Source: Streptomyces sp. CHD11 (lineage in GTDB: Bacteria > Actinomycetota > Actinomycetes > Streptomycetales > Streptomycetaceae). From it: 41,732 nucleotides of DNA. Made by a program: the position numbers and the translations under genes. The stretch is taken from assembly GCF_018638295.1 (NCBI RefSeq), contig NZ_JABTTS010000041.1, positions 1-41,732 of the forward strand, in the 5' to 3' direction. Positions within the stretch are counted from its first letter, which is position 1, and every line of letters begins with the position of its first letter. Positions 35,393-41,732 of this stretch are shown one piece after another. The notes beneath the pieces are model-generated. The model ran no database searches and had not been told where the DNA came from. It saw nothing but the letters and a program-made list of their open reading frames with translations.

Positions 35393-35868
35393 CCCCCGAC
35401 GAACTCGCCGCCCACTACGGTCTGGAGCCGCTCCCGCGCGAGGGCGGCCGGTTCCGGCAGACCTGGGCCGGCCCCGCGCGTCCGGACGGCCGGCCCGAGG
35501 GCACCGCCATCGTCGCCCTGCTCACCGACGCGCCCGGCGACTTCTCCGCCCTGCACCGCCTGCCGACCGACGAGATCTGGCACCACTACCTGGGCGACCC
35601 GCTCCAGTTGCTCCTCCTCGCCCCCGACGGCACCTCGCGCGCCCCCGTGCTCGGCCCGGACGTCCTCGGCGGCCAGCACGTCCAGCTCACCGTGCCGGCC
35701 GGTACCTGGATGGGCGCACGCGTGGCGGCGGGCGGCGCCTGGACCTTCTTCGGCTGCACGATGGCGCCCGGCTTCACCTTCGAACAGTACGAGCACGGTG
35801 AGGCGGGTGACCTGGCGGCGCGTCACCCCGACCGGGCGACACTCATCGCGGAACTGTGCCGCCCATGA
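35389..35868 (+). CDS. DUF985 / cupin_5 family protein
   Basis: This 159-residue single-domain cupin belongs to the DUF985 group: MTPDELAAHYGLEPLPREGG, GTAIVALL, then FSALHRLPTDEIWHHYLGDP with possible metal ligands, and VPAGTWMGARV. The start GTG overlaps the previous stop (GTGA) by 4 bp. The family has no settled function; some members resemble sugar or acid-metabolite binding proteins. Confidence 0.85.
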   Translation: MTPDELAAHYGLEPLPREGGRFRQTWAGPARPDGRPEGTAIVALLTDAPGDFSALHRLPTDEIWHHYLGDPLQLLLLAPDGTSRAPVLGPDVLGGQHVQLTVPAGTWMGARVAAGGAWTFFGCTMAPGFTFEQYEHGEAGDLAARHPDRATLIAELCRP

Positions 35869-36638
35869 CCGAGCGGGGTCTGCTGCAGGGTCAGACCGCC
35901 CTGATCACGGGCGCGGGCGGCGGCATCGGCCGGGGCATCGCGCGGCGGTTCGCCGAGGAGGGCGCGGCCGTCGCACTCCACTGCCGTACCGCGCTCGCCT
36001 CCGCGCGGGACACCGCCGGCCGCATCCGGGAGTCGGGTGGCGAGGCCGTCGTCCTCCAGGGTGATCTCACCGACGAGGAGACGTGCCACCGCGTGGTGGC
36101 CGAGGCGGCCGACCGGCTCGGCGGGCGGCTGACCGCGCTGGTCGACAACGCCGGTGTCCAGCCGGTCCAGGCCCTCGCCGACATGACGGCGGCCCAGTGG
36201 CGCACGGTCTTCGACACCAACCTGACCGGCGTCTTCGCCTGTACCCAGGCGGCCGCCCGCCTCATGCGCGACCAGGACGGCGGCGGCAGCATCACCCACA
36301 TCGCCTCCGTCGAGGCGGGCTTCCCGGCCCCCGGGCACGCCCATTACGGCGCCTCCAAGGCGGCGGTGGTGATGCACGCCCGCGCGGCGGCGCAGGAGTA
36401 CGGCCCGTGGGGCGTCCGCGTGAACACCGTCTCGCCCGGCCTGATCGACCGGGAGGGCCTGGCGGAGGACTGGCCGGAGGGCGTACGCCGGTGGCGCGAG
36501 GCGTCCGCCGTGGGGCGGCTCGGCCGCCCGGAGGACATCGGCGACGCCTGTGTGTTCCTGGCGTCCCGGCTCGCGTCCTGGGTGACCGGCCACGACCTGG
36601 TGGTGGACGGGGGAGCGACGGCCCGGCCGACCTGGTGA
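35865..36638 (+). CDS. Short-chain dehydrogenase/reductase
   Basis: This 257-residue classical SDR has the NAD(P) motif TGAGGGIGRGIA, NNAG-like DNAGV, and the catalytic Ser and Tyr of SITHIASVEAGF and HYGASKAAV (Y-x-x-x-K). PGLIDREG and the C-terminal VTGHDLVVDGGA complete it. ATG at 35865 overlaps the upstream TGA (ATGA), so it is the fourth coupled gene of the operon. The substrate is unknown. Confidence 0.9.
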   Translation: MTERGLLQGQTALITGAGGGIGRGIARRFAEEGAAVALHCRTALASARDTAGRIRESGGEAVVLQGDLTDEETCHRVVAEAADRLGGRLTALVDNAGVQPVQALADMTAAQWRTVFDTNLTGVFACTQAAARLMRDQDGGGSITHIASVEAGFPAPGHAHYGASKAAVVMHARAAAQEYGPWGVRVNTVSPGLIDREGLAEDWPEGVRRWREASAVGRLGRPEDIGDACVFLASRLASWVTGHDLVVDGGATARPTW

Positions 36639-36696
36639 ACCGCCGGGCGAACCGCCTGGTGAACCGCGTGGTCACCCGCCTGGTGAACCGACTCGA
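36637..36696. repeat. 12-bp tandem repeats over the SDR stop codon
   Basis: Five imperfect copies of GAACCGCCTGGT occupy 36637-36696, starting inside the TGA stop (36636-36638) of the SDR gene. A partial copy, GGCCGACCTGGT, immediately precedes them within the coding region. Confidence 0.8.
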
Positions 36697-36768
36697 TGAG
36701 CCGATGAGCACACCGCGCCTGTCGTCCGTACCTATCGTGAGGCCGGATTGCCGGGAGGCGGGTACGAC

Positions 36769-38649
36769 GTGGAGCGACGGCGCAGCGAGGCGGCGGGCGA
36801 AGGCGGACGAAGCGGCACCCCGGACGCCCGCGCGACCCGGGACACCGGCGGAGCCCGGCGGCTTCGAGGGCTGGTGCTGCTGGGAACCGTGCTGGTCCTG
36901 CTCGTCCTCGGCAGCGCGGCCCCGGCGAGCGCCCACGCCGCCCTCCGCGCCAGCGACCCCGAGGCCGGAAGCGTCGTAGCGACGGCCCCCCGGCACATCA
37001 CCCTGACCTTCACGGAGTCCGTCGGCCTGCTCGACGACTCCTTCCGCGTCTACAGCCCCGACAACCGCCGGATCCACCTGGAGGAACCGCAGCACGCGGA
37101 CGGCGCCTCCGACACCGCACGCACCGAACTGCCCGGCGACCTCGCCGACGGCACGTACACGGTGGCCTGGCGCGTGGTCTCCGCCGACAGCCACCCCGTC
37201 TCCGGCGCCTTCACCTTCTCCGTCGGCAAGCCCTCACCCACCCCGCCGGCCGCCCCCGCGGACCACGCCGAACACCCGGTCACCAAGAGCCTGTACGACA
37301 CCGGCCGCTACCTCGCCTACATCGCCGCCGCCCTGATGATCGGCGCGGCGGCGTTCACCGGACTCTGCCGTCCGCCGGACACCTCCCCGCTGCGTCCGGC
37401 GCTGCTCATCGGCTGGTGGACGCTGCTGACGTCCACGTTCGCCCTGCTCGTCCTGCGCGCCCCCTACGAGAACGGCACGTCCCCGGCGACCGCCCTCGAC
37501 CCCTCGGCGTTCACCGGCATCCTCAGCGGCCGCCCGGCCCTCGCCCTGCTGGCCCGGCTGGCCCTGCTCCTGCTGACGGCGGCCGTCCTGGTCCCGCTCG
37601 CCCGCCGCAGTGGCCCCCGGGTCCGCCTGGCGATCGGCGCCGCCGCCTCCGTCGCCCTCGCCCTCACCTGGGCGGCGGCCGAACACGCCTCCGCCGGGAT
37701 CCAGGTCCCGGCGGCGATGACGTCCTCCGTCCTCCACCTGCTGGCGATGGCCTGCTGGCTCGGCGGCCTGACGGCCCTGCTTCTCACCCTCCGCGCGAAG
37801 ACCCCGCCCCCGCCGGCCACGGTCGCCCGGTTCTCCCGGCTGGCCTTCCTCTCCGTGACCGTCCTCGTCGTCACCGGCCTCTACCAGTCCTGGCGCGGCC
37901 TCGGCTCGTGGACCGCCCTCACGGAGTCGTCGTACGGCCGGATCCTGACGGCCAAACTCGCGGCGACCGTCTTCCTGCTGCTGGCGGCGGCCTTCTCACG
38001 CCGCTGGACGACCCTCCTGGTGACGAGGGCCGACGCCCCGGCGACGGTGGAGACACGGGTGCCTGAGCTGGTGGGCGCGCCGGGCGGGGCCGCGGACGAG
38101 CCGGTCGCGGACGGAGCGGACCGGACCGGCGCGCCTCCGCCGCCGGACCCCGGCCACTACCGCCGGGTGCTGCGCCGCTCCGTGCTGGCGGAGGTGGCCG
38201 TGGCCGTCGTCGTCCTGCTGATCACCACGGTGCTGACCGGCACCCTCCCCGCCCGCGCGGAGGCCGAGGCGGCCGAGGCCCCCCGCCCCCAGGTGGCCGG
38301 ACTTCCCGCGGCGGAGGCCTTCACCATCCCCTACGACGTCGGCACACCCGACGGCCGCGGCACGGTGCAGATCCAGCTGGACCCGGGCCGGGTCGGCGAG
38401 AACGGCCTGCAGGCTGTGGTCTTCGGCCCCCGCGGCGCCCTGACCTTCGTCCCCGAGCTCCGCGTCTCCTTCACCCTCGCCGCCAAGGACATCGGCCCCA
38501 TCGACGCGAAGGTGACCGACCGCGGCGGCTACTGGGCGACCAGCGACCTCACCCTTCCCCTCGAAGGCACCTGGACGATGCGGCTGACGATCCGCGTCTC
38601 CGAACTGGACCAGGTGACCGAGACCCGGCAGGTGGAGATCACCCGCTGA
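36769..38649 (+). CDS. CopC-CopD fusion copper transport protein
   Basis: This 626-residue protein has a signal peptide (LVLLGTVLVLLVLGSAAPASA, cleavage after residue 55). The exported CopC domain begins at once with His56 (HAALRASDPEAG), whose N-terminus is a copper ligand, and includes SADSHPVSGAFTFSV. CopD follows, with about eight membrane spans, then a C-terminal YtkA-like beta domain (about 525-626). It moves copper across the membrane. GTG at 36769 is chosen over TTG at 36748 because GGGAGG lies about 10 nt upstream. Confidence 0.9.
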   Translation: MERRRSEAAGEGGRSGTPDARATRDTGGARRLRGLVLLGTVLVLLVLGSAAPASAHAALRASDPEAGSVVATAPRHITLTFTESVGLLDDSFRVYSPDNRRIHLEEPQHADGASDTARTELPGDLADGTYTVAWRVVSADSHPVSGAFTFSVGKPSPTPPAAPADHAEHPVTKSLYDTGRYLAYIAAALMIGAAAFTGLCRPPDTSPLRPALLIGWWTLLTSTFALLVLRAPYENGTSPATALDPSAFTGILSGRPALALLARLALLLLTAAVLVPLARRSGPRVRLAIGAAASVALALTWAAAEHASAGIQVPAAMTSSVLHLLAMACWLGGLTALLLTLRAKTPPPPATVARFSRLAFLSVTVLVVTGLYQSWRGLGSWTALTESSYGRILTAKLAATVFLLLAAAFSRRWTTLLVTRADAPATVETRVPELVGAPGGAADEPVADGADRTGAPPPPDPGHYRRVLRRSVLAEVAVAVVVLLITTVLTGTLPARAEAEAAEAPRPQVAGLPAAEAFTIPYDVGTPDGRGTVQIQLDPGRVGENGLQAVVFGPRGALTFVPELRVSFTLAAKDIGPIDAKVTDRGGYWATSDLTLPLEGTWTMRLTIRVSELDQVTETRQVEITR

Positions 38650-38772
38650 GGACGCGCCAGGATTCATCAGGCGCACACGTAAGGATTTCGTCATCCGTCA
38701 CACGGCTCCGAACGGGCGGTCCGCCCCGTTGAATGGGAACCGTTACTGCTGATACTTGAGAAGGCGAGCGAC

Positions 38773-39342
38773 ATGGGACGGGTGCGGAGCGCACTGTTCA
38801 GGCCGTGGACGGCCGGAGTGCTGATGGCGGCGGTCGTCGCGGGCGCGTTCGGGCTGTACTGGTTCCAGCCGTGGAAGCTGTGGCAGGACGAGACGGTGCA
38901 GGAGGCGCTGCCCGAGGTCACGGCGGTCGCCTCGACCCCGCCCGCCGGCTCACCGTCCGGCACGGCGGCCACCCCGCCCCCGGCCGGCCCGGTGACGCTG
39001 GCCAGCGGCGAGATGATCAGCCACGAGCACGCGACGTCCGGCACGGTGAGATTCGTGCGGCTGGCCGACGGCAGCCATGTGGTGCGTCTTGAAGGACTCG
39101 ACACCAGCAACGGCCCCGATCTGCACGTGTGGCTGACCGACGCGCCGGTGAAGGAGGGCCGCGCCGGCTGGCACGTCTTCGATGACGGCCGATACGTCAC
39201 TCTCGGCAAGCTCAAGGGCAACAAGGGCAGCCAGAACTACACCGTTCCCGAGGACGTCGACCCGTCCCTCTACACCAGCGTCACCATCTGGTGCGACCGC
39301 TTCGACGTCTCCTTCGGCGCGGCGGAACTGGCCCGCGCCTGA
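38773..39342 (+). CDS. DM13-domain membrane-anchored protein
   Basis: This 189-residue protein has one N-terminal span (WTAGVLMAAVVAGAFGLYWF), a Pro/Thr-rich linker, and an external DM13 domain (about 80-187: GPDLHVWLTDAP, LGKLKGNKGSQNYTVP, YTSVTIWCDRFDVSFGAAEL). The conserved Cys of IWCDRF is present; DM13 domains are thought to act in redox or copper-related processes. It follows CopC-CopD by 123 bp and may share its job. GAAGG precedes the ATG. Confidence 0.88.
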   Translation: MGRVRSALFRPWTAGVLMAAVVAGAFGLYWFQPWKLWQDETVQEALPEVTAVASTPPAGSPSGTAATPPPAGPVTLASGEMISHEHATSGTVRFVRLADGSHVVRLEGLDTSNGPDLHVWLTDAPVKEGRAGWHVFDDGRYVTLGKLKGNKGSQNYTVPEDVDPSLYTSVTIWCDRFDVSFGAAELARA

Positions 39343-39770
39343 CGCGCCGCGCGGACGGCGAGCGCGGCTTCGCGTCGGGGCAAAGGGCTGCCTCGACGCA
39401 GGCCCCGCCCTGGCTGTCGCTGTGGCTGGACTTGCGCCGGTCGAGCGCTATTCGCGCCAGGCCCCGAGCAGTTCCTCGGGGCCGTACACCGCCTGAAGGC
39501 CGGAACACGCGACGCCGCCGCCGAAGCGATGAAACGAGTGCGAAGGGCAGCGGGAGCCGTCCCGTGGTCGCTCAGTCCGCATGTGCCTCGTCTGCCGGTG
39601 CGGCGAGGTCGGCGGTGTCCTCGGACGGTGGTGCCTGCACGGCGACCGGTTGACGATGCGTGGGCTCGATCGTGGCCTGCCGGGTCCGGGGGCCCAGGGG
39701 AACGGCCCGTACGCGTGCTCGGCACATGGCATGCGACGGCGGCCGTGCTCAGCAAGGTACTGGGACGGAC
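39343..39770. other. Gap holding only a DUF397 remnant
   Basis: This is the 0.43-kb gap between the DM13 gene and the tRNA terminator. Apart from the DUF397-like fragment I see no gene; the longer frames are composition artefacts or read through the tRNA. Confidence 0.4.
39383..39450 (-). pseudogene. Fragment of a DUF397 gene
   Basis: About 22 residues, ALDRRKSSHSDSQGGACVEA, match the N-terminal WRKSS(H/Y)S.....CVE signature of the DUF397 small proteins that pair with BldB/XRE regulators. The rest of the domain (VRDSK...) is missing or frameshifted, and the usual helix-turn-helix neighbour is absent. Confidence 0.45.
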
Positions 39771-39771
39771 A

Positions 39772-39811
39772 AAGTCGAAGGGCCCCCTGTTTCCAGGGGG
39801 CCCTTCGACTT
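39772..39811 (-). terminator. Strong terminator of tRNA-Ser(GGA)
   Basis: An 18-bp perfect stem (39772-39789 with 39794-39811, arms containing GAAGGGCCCCCTG) and a TTTC loop lie 20 nt beyond the tRNA 3' end on the minus strand. Confidence 0.88.
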
Positions 39812-39831
39812 CGTGCCCGGTGAGGCACTGG

Positions 39832-39916
39832 CGGAGGATACGAGATTCGAACTCGTGAGGGGTTGCCCCCAACACGCTTTCCAAGCGTGCGCCCTAGGCC
39901 ACTAGGCGAATCCTCC
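39832..39916 (-). tRNA. tRNA-Ser (anticodon GGA)
   Basis: On the minus strand, acceptor GGAGGAT pairs with ATCCTCC, with discriminator G. The anticodon stem CACGC/GCGTG encloses TTGGAAA, giving anticodon GGA. A long variable arm and the AGTTCGAATCT T-loop are present. It reads UCC/UCU codons. Confidence 0.95.
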
Positions 39917-39992
39917 GGTGGGAACATTACATGACCGAGAGGAGTGCTTGCGAACTCGTTCCGGGCCCACGACATGGGGTAGCCTCTGCGTA

Positions 39993-40077
39993 GCCCCTCA
40001 CGCGGCGCTATCTGACTGAACTCCCCCAGGGCCGGAAGGCAGCAAGGGTAGGTCGGCTCTGGCGGGTGCGTGGGGGG
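39993..40077 (+). ncRNA. ffs: Signal recognition particle RNA (4.5S-type)
   Basis: The Ffh-binding hairpin with GGCCGGAAGGCAGCAAGGGT (40030-40049) is diagnostic. The ends pair (GCCCCTCACGC with GCGTGGGGGGC). TAGCCT (39980-39985) is a -10-like hexamer 8 nt before the predicted 5' end. Location immediately upstream of dnaX is usual in Streptomyces. The ends are accurate to a few nt. Confidence 0.92.
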
Positions 40078-40135
40078 CGCTTGCGTTCCCGAGCGGCCGG
40101 TCCGGTTGTCGGTGCGCGGCTATAACCTCGTATGC

Positions 40136-41677
40136 GTGTCGTCTCTCGCGTTGTACCGCCGCTATCGCCCGGAGTCGTTCGCCGAGGTCATCGGGCAGGA
40201 GCATGTCACCGACCCGTTGCAGCAGGCGCTGCGGAACAACCGGGTCAATCACGCGTACCTGTTCAGTGGTCCGCGCGGCTGCGGCAAGACGACCAGCGCG
40301 CGCATCCTCGCGCGGTGCCTGAACTGCGTACAGGGCCCGACTCCGACGCCCTGCGGGGAGTGCCAGTCCTGCCAGGACCTCGCGCGGGGCGGGCCCGGTT
40401 CGATCGACGTCATCGAGATCGACGCCGCTTCCCACGGTGGTGTGGACGACGCCCGTGACCTGCGCGAGAAGGCGTTCTTCGGGCCGGCCGGCAGCCGGTA
40501 CAAGATCTACATCATCGACGAGGCCCACATGGTCTCCCCGCAGGGCTTCAACGCGCTGCTCAAGGTCGTCGAGGAACCGCCGGAGCACCTGAAGTTCATC
40601 TTCGCCACCACCGAGCCCGAGAAGGTCATCGGGACCATCCGGTCGCGTACGCACCACTACCCGTTCCGGCTGGTGCCGCCCGGCACCCTGCGTGACTATC
40701 TCGGCGAGGTGTGCGGCAAGGAGGACATCCCCGTCGAGGAGGGTGTGCTGCCGCTCGTGGTGCGGGCGGGCGCGGGGTCCGTGCGTGACTCGATGTCCGT
40801 CATGGACCAGCTGCTCGCCGGCGCGGGAGAGAGCGGTGTGACGTATGCCATGGCCACCTCCCTGCTCGGGTACACCGACGGCTCGCTGCTCGACTCCGTC
40901 GTCGAGGCCTTCGCGACCGGTGACGGGGCCGCGGCCTTCGAGGTCGTCGACCGGGTGATCGAGGGGGGCAACGATCCGCGCAGGTTCGTCGCCGATCTGC
41001 TGGAGCGGCTGCGGGACCTCGTCATCCTCGCCGCGGTTCCCGATGCCGCCGAGAAGGGGCTCATCGACGCCCCCGCCGACGTCATCGAGCGGATGCAGGC
41101 CCAGGCCGGCACCTTCGGCCCCGCCGAGCTCGGCCGCGCCGCCGACCTCGTCAACGAGGGGCTCACCGAGATGCGCGGTGCCACCTCGCCGCGGCTCCAG
41201 CTCGAACTGATCTGCGCGCGCGTGCTGCTTCCCGCCGCGTACGGCGACGAGCGGTCGCTGATGGCCCGGCTGGACCGGATCGAGCGCGGGGTGAACTTCT
41301 CCGCGGGGGCGGCCGGGGGCGCCCCCGGTGTGCCCGCTGTGCCCGTGGGGTACGTCCCGGGGCCGGAGGGACACGGGGGAGGCGTTCAGGGGCAGGCCCC
41401 CGTGGAGCCCGGGGGCGGTGCCGCCGCCGCGCGGGCCGCGGTGCGGGGTCCGGGGCCGGCGCCCGCACCCATGCCTGCGCAAGCGCCCCCCACTCCGGCT
41501 CCCGCTCCGGCACCGGCTCCGGCTCCTGCACAGGCCGCCCCTCAGGCTTCGCCTCCGGCGGACGCCGGGAGCCCGGCCCCGCCGGCCGGTGCGCCGGGTG
41601 CCTGGCCCGCCGCCGCCCCCGCCGGCGCCCGTGTACTTCACGATGCCGAACAGGACGGCGTTCGCCTGGAGCAGTGA
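40136..41677 (+). CDS. dnaX: DNA polymerase III gamma/tau subunit, 3' end lost at a chimeric junction
   Basis: This is the clamp-loader ATPase. The AAA+ domain is intact: RRYRPESFAEVIGQEHV, Walker A GPRGCGKTT, a zinc module with four Cys (ARCLNC, CGECQSCQ), Walker B IIDEAHM, sensor FIFATTE, and domain III. A Pro/Ala-rich linker begins near residue 400. The open frame then runs 13 codons past the junction (ending VLHDAEQDGVRLEQ) and stops after 513 residues. Streptomyces DnaX normally continues to about 780 residues with the tau domain that binds DnaE and DnaB, which is missing here. TATAAC (40121-40126) lies 9 nt before the GTG, with no ribosome binding site. Confidence 0.9.
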   Translation: MSSLALYRRYRPESFAEVIGQEHVTDPLQQALRNNRVNHAYLFSGPRGCGKTTSARILARCLNCVQGPTPTPCGECQSCQDLARGGPGSIDVIEIDAASHGGVDDARDLREKAFFGPAGSRYKIYIIDEAHMVSPQGFNALLKVVEEPPEHLKFIFATTEPEKVIGTIRSRTHHYPFRLVPPGTLRDYLGEVCGKEDIPVEEGVLPLVVRAGAGSVRDSMSVMDQLLAGAGESGVTYAMATSLLGYTDGSLLDSVVEAFATGDGAAAFEVVDRVIEGGNDPRRFVADLLERLRDLVILAAVPDAAEKGLIDAPADVIERMQAQAGTFGPAELGRAADLVNEGLTEMRGATSPRLQLELICARVLLPAAYGDERSLMARLDRIERGVNFSAGAAGGAPGVPAVPVGYVPGPEGHGGGVQGQAPVEPGGGAAAARAAVRGPGPAPAPMPAQAPPTPAPAPAPAPAPAQAAPQASPPADAGSPAPPAGAPGAWPAAAPAGARVLHDAEQDGVRLEQ

Positions 41678-41732
41678 GGCGACCCCGGCGGCCGACAGTG
41701 TCATCAGCACGGCGTCCCCGCACCACACCCCG
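41621..41732 (-). pseudogene. LysE/RhtB-family exporter fragment at the window end
   Basis: The minus strand reads VWCGDAVLMTLSAAGVASLL followed by QANAVLFGIVKYTGA, the typical GD...M...GVA.LL......LKY.GA segment of a LysE/RhtB amino-acid exporter. The match ends at GGCGCCGGC, exactly where dnaX linker sequence begins. Only about 35 codons are present, and the gene would continue beyond the window. Confidence 0.7.

Noticed and set aside
39448..39975. 175-residue minus-strand frame ending at 39448
   Set aside because: It runs straight through tRNA-Ser(GGA) and its terminator and has no domain; not a gene.

Overview
The window is high-GC actinobacterial DNA and almost certainly Streptomyces chromosome. 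The evidence is strong third-position GC codon bias, a sigF/sigN pair of sporulation-type sigma factors, an iron box of the DmdR/IdeR type, several leaderless-looking promoters, and the arrangement tRNA-Ser(GGA) - SRP RNA - dnaX. From memory, the gene order resembles the part of the S. coelicolor core chromosome that runs up to dnaX. I could not check this by alignment.

Layout. 1-7100: a SigE-type ECF sigma factor, an AMP-forming acyl-CoA ligase behind a perfect palindromic operator, and a convergent 1413-residue hybrid sensor whose kinase core looks catalytically dead. 7681-9390: tRNA-Ser(GCT) and tRNA-Arg(ACG), each with a strong terminator, then a two-gene cassette of a secreted cationic protein and a small membrane protein. 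9498-14971: an FAD oxidoreductase, a potassium channel overlapping a DUF7144-type membrane protein, a MarR regulator divergent from an HGxxPAAW-type membrane protein, a DUF2797 protein and an amidohydrolase. 15233-22873: an orphan OmpR-type regulator, an MFS exporter with its TetR, an F420-type PPOX protein with an anti-sigma antagonist (STAS), a GAF-ANTAR protein, a YceI pseudogene, and a MarR-MFS exporter operon with a clear operator.

23102-31823: a tiny leaderless membrane protein, sigN and sigF, a coupled small membrane protein/Dabb pair, tRNA-Ser(CGA), tadA with its associated protein, upp, a LytR_C protein, a ParB-fold-like small protein, 0.84 kb of gene-free repetitive DNA, and an HhH-GPD repair protein. 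31848-36638: an iron-box-controlled divergent pair. One side is a siderophore-interacting reductase. The other is a tightly overlapping operon of penicillin-acylase-type Ntn hydrolase, AlcB/IucB-type acyltransferase, DUF985 cupin and SDR. This is the most promising little-described system in the window. 36769-41732: a CopC-CopD copper protein, a DM13 protein, tRNA-Ser(GGA), SRP RNA, and dnaX. dnaX stops abruptly where the sequence changes into a LysE-family fragment on the other strand, so either the assembly is chimeric here or a rearrangement has occurred.

Themes. Several genes lack a Shine-Dalgarno sequence and have a -10-like hexamer 6-9 nt before the start codon. Short tandem repeats sit on the stop codons of three genes. 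Two drug-exporter/regulator modules carry visible operators.
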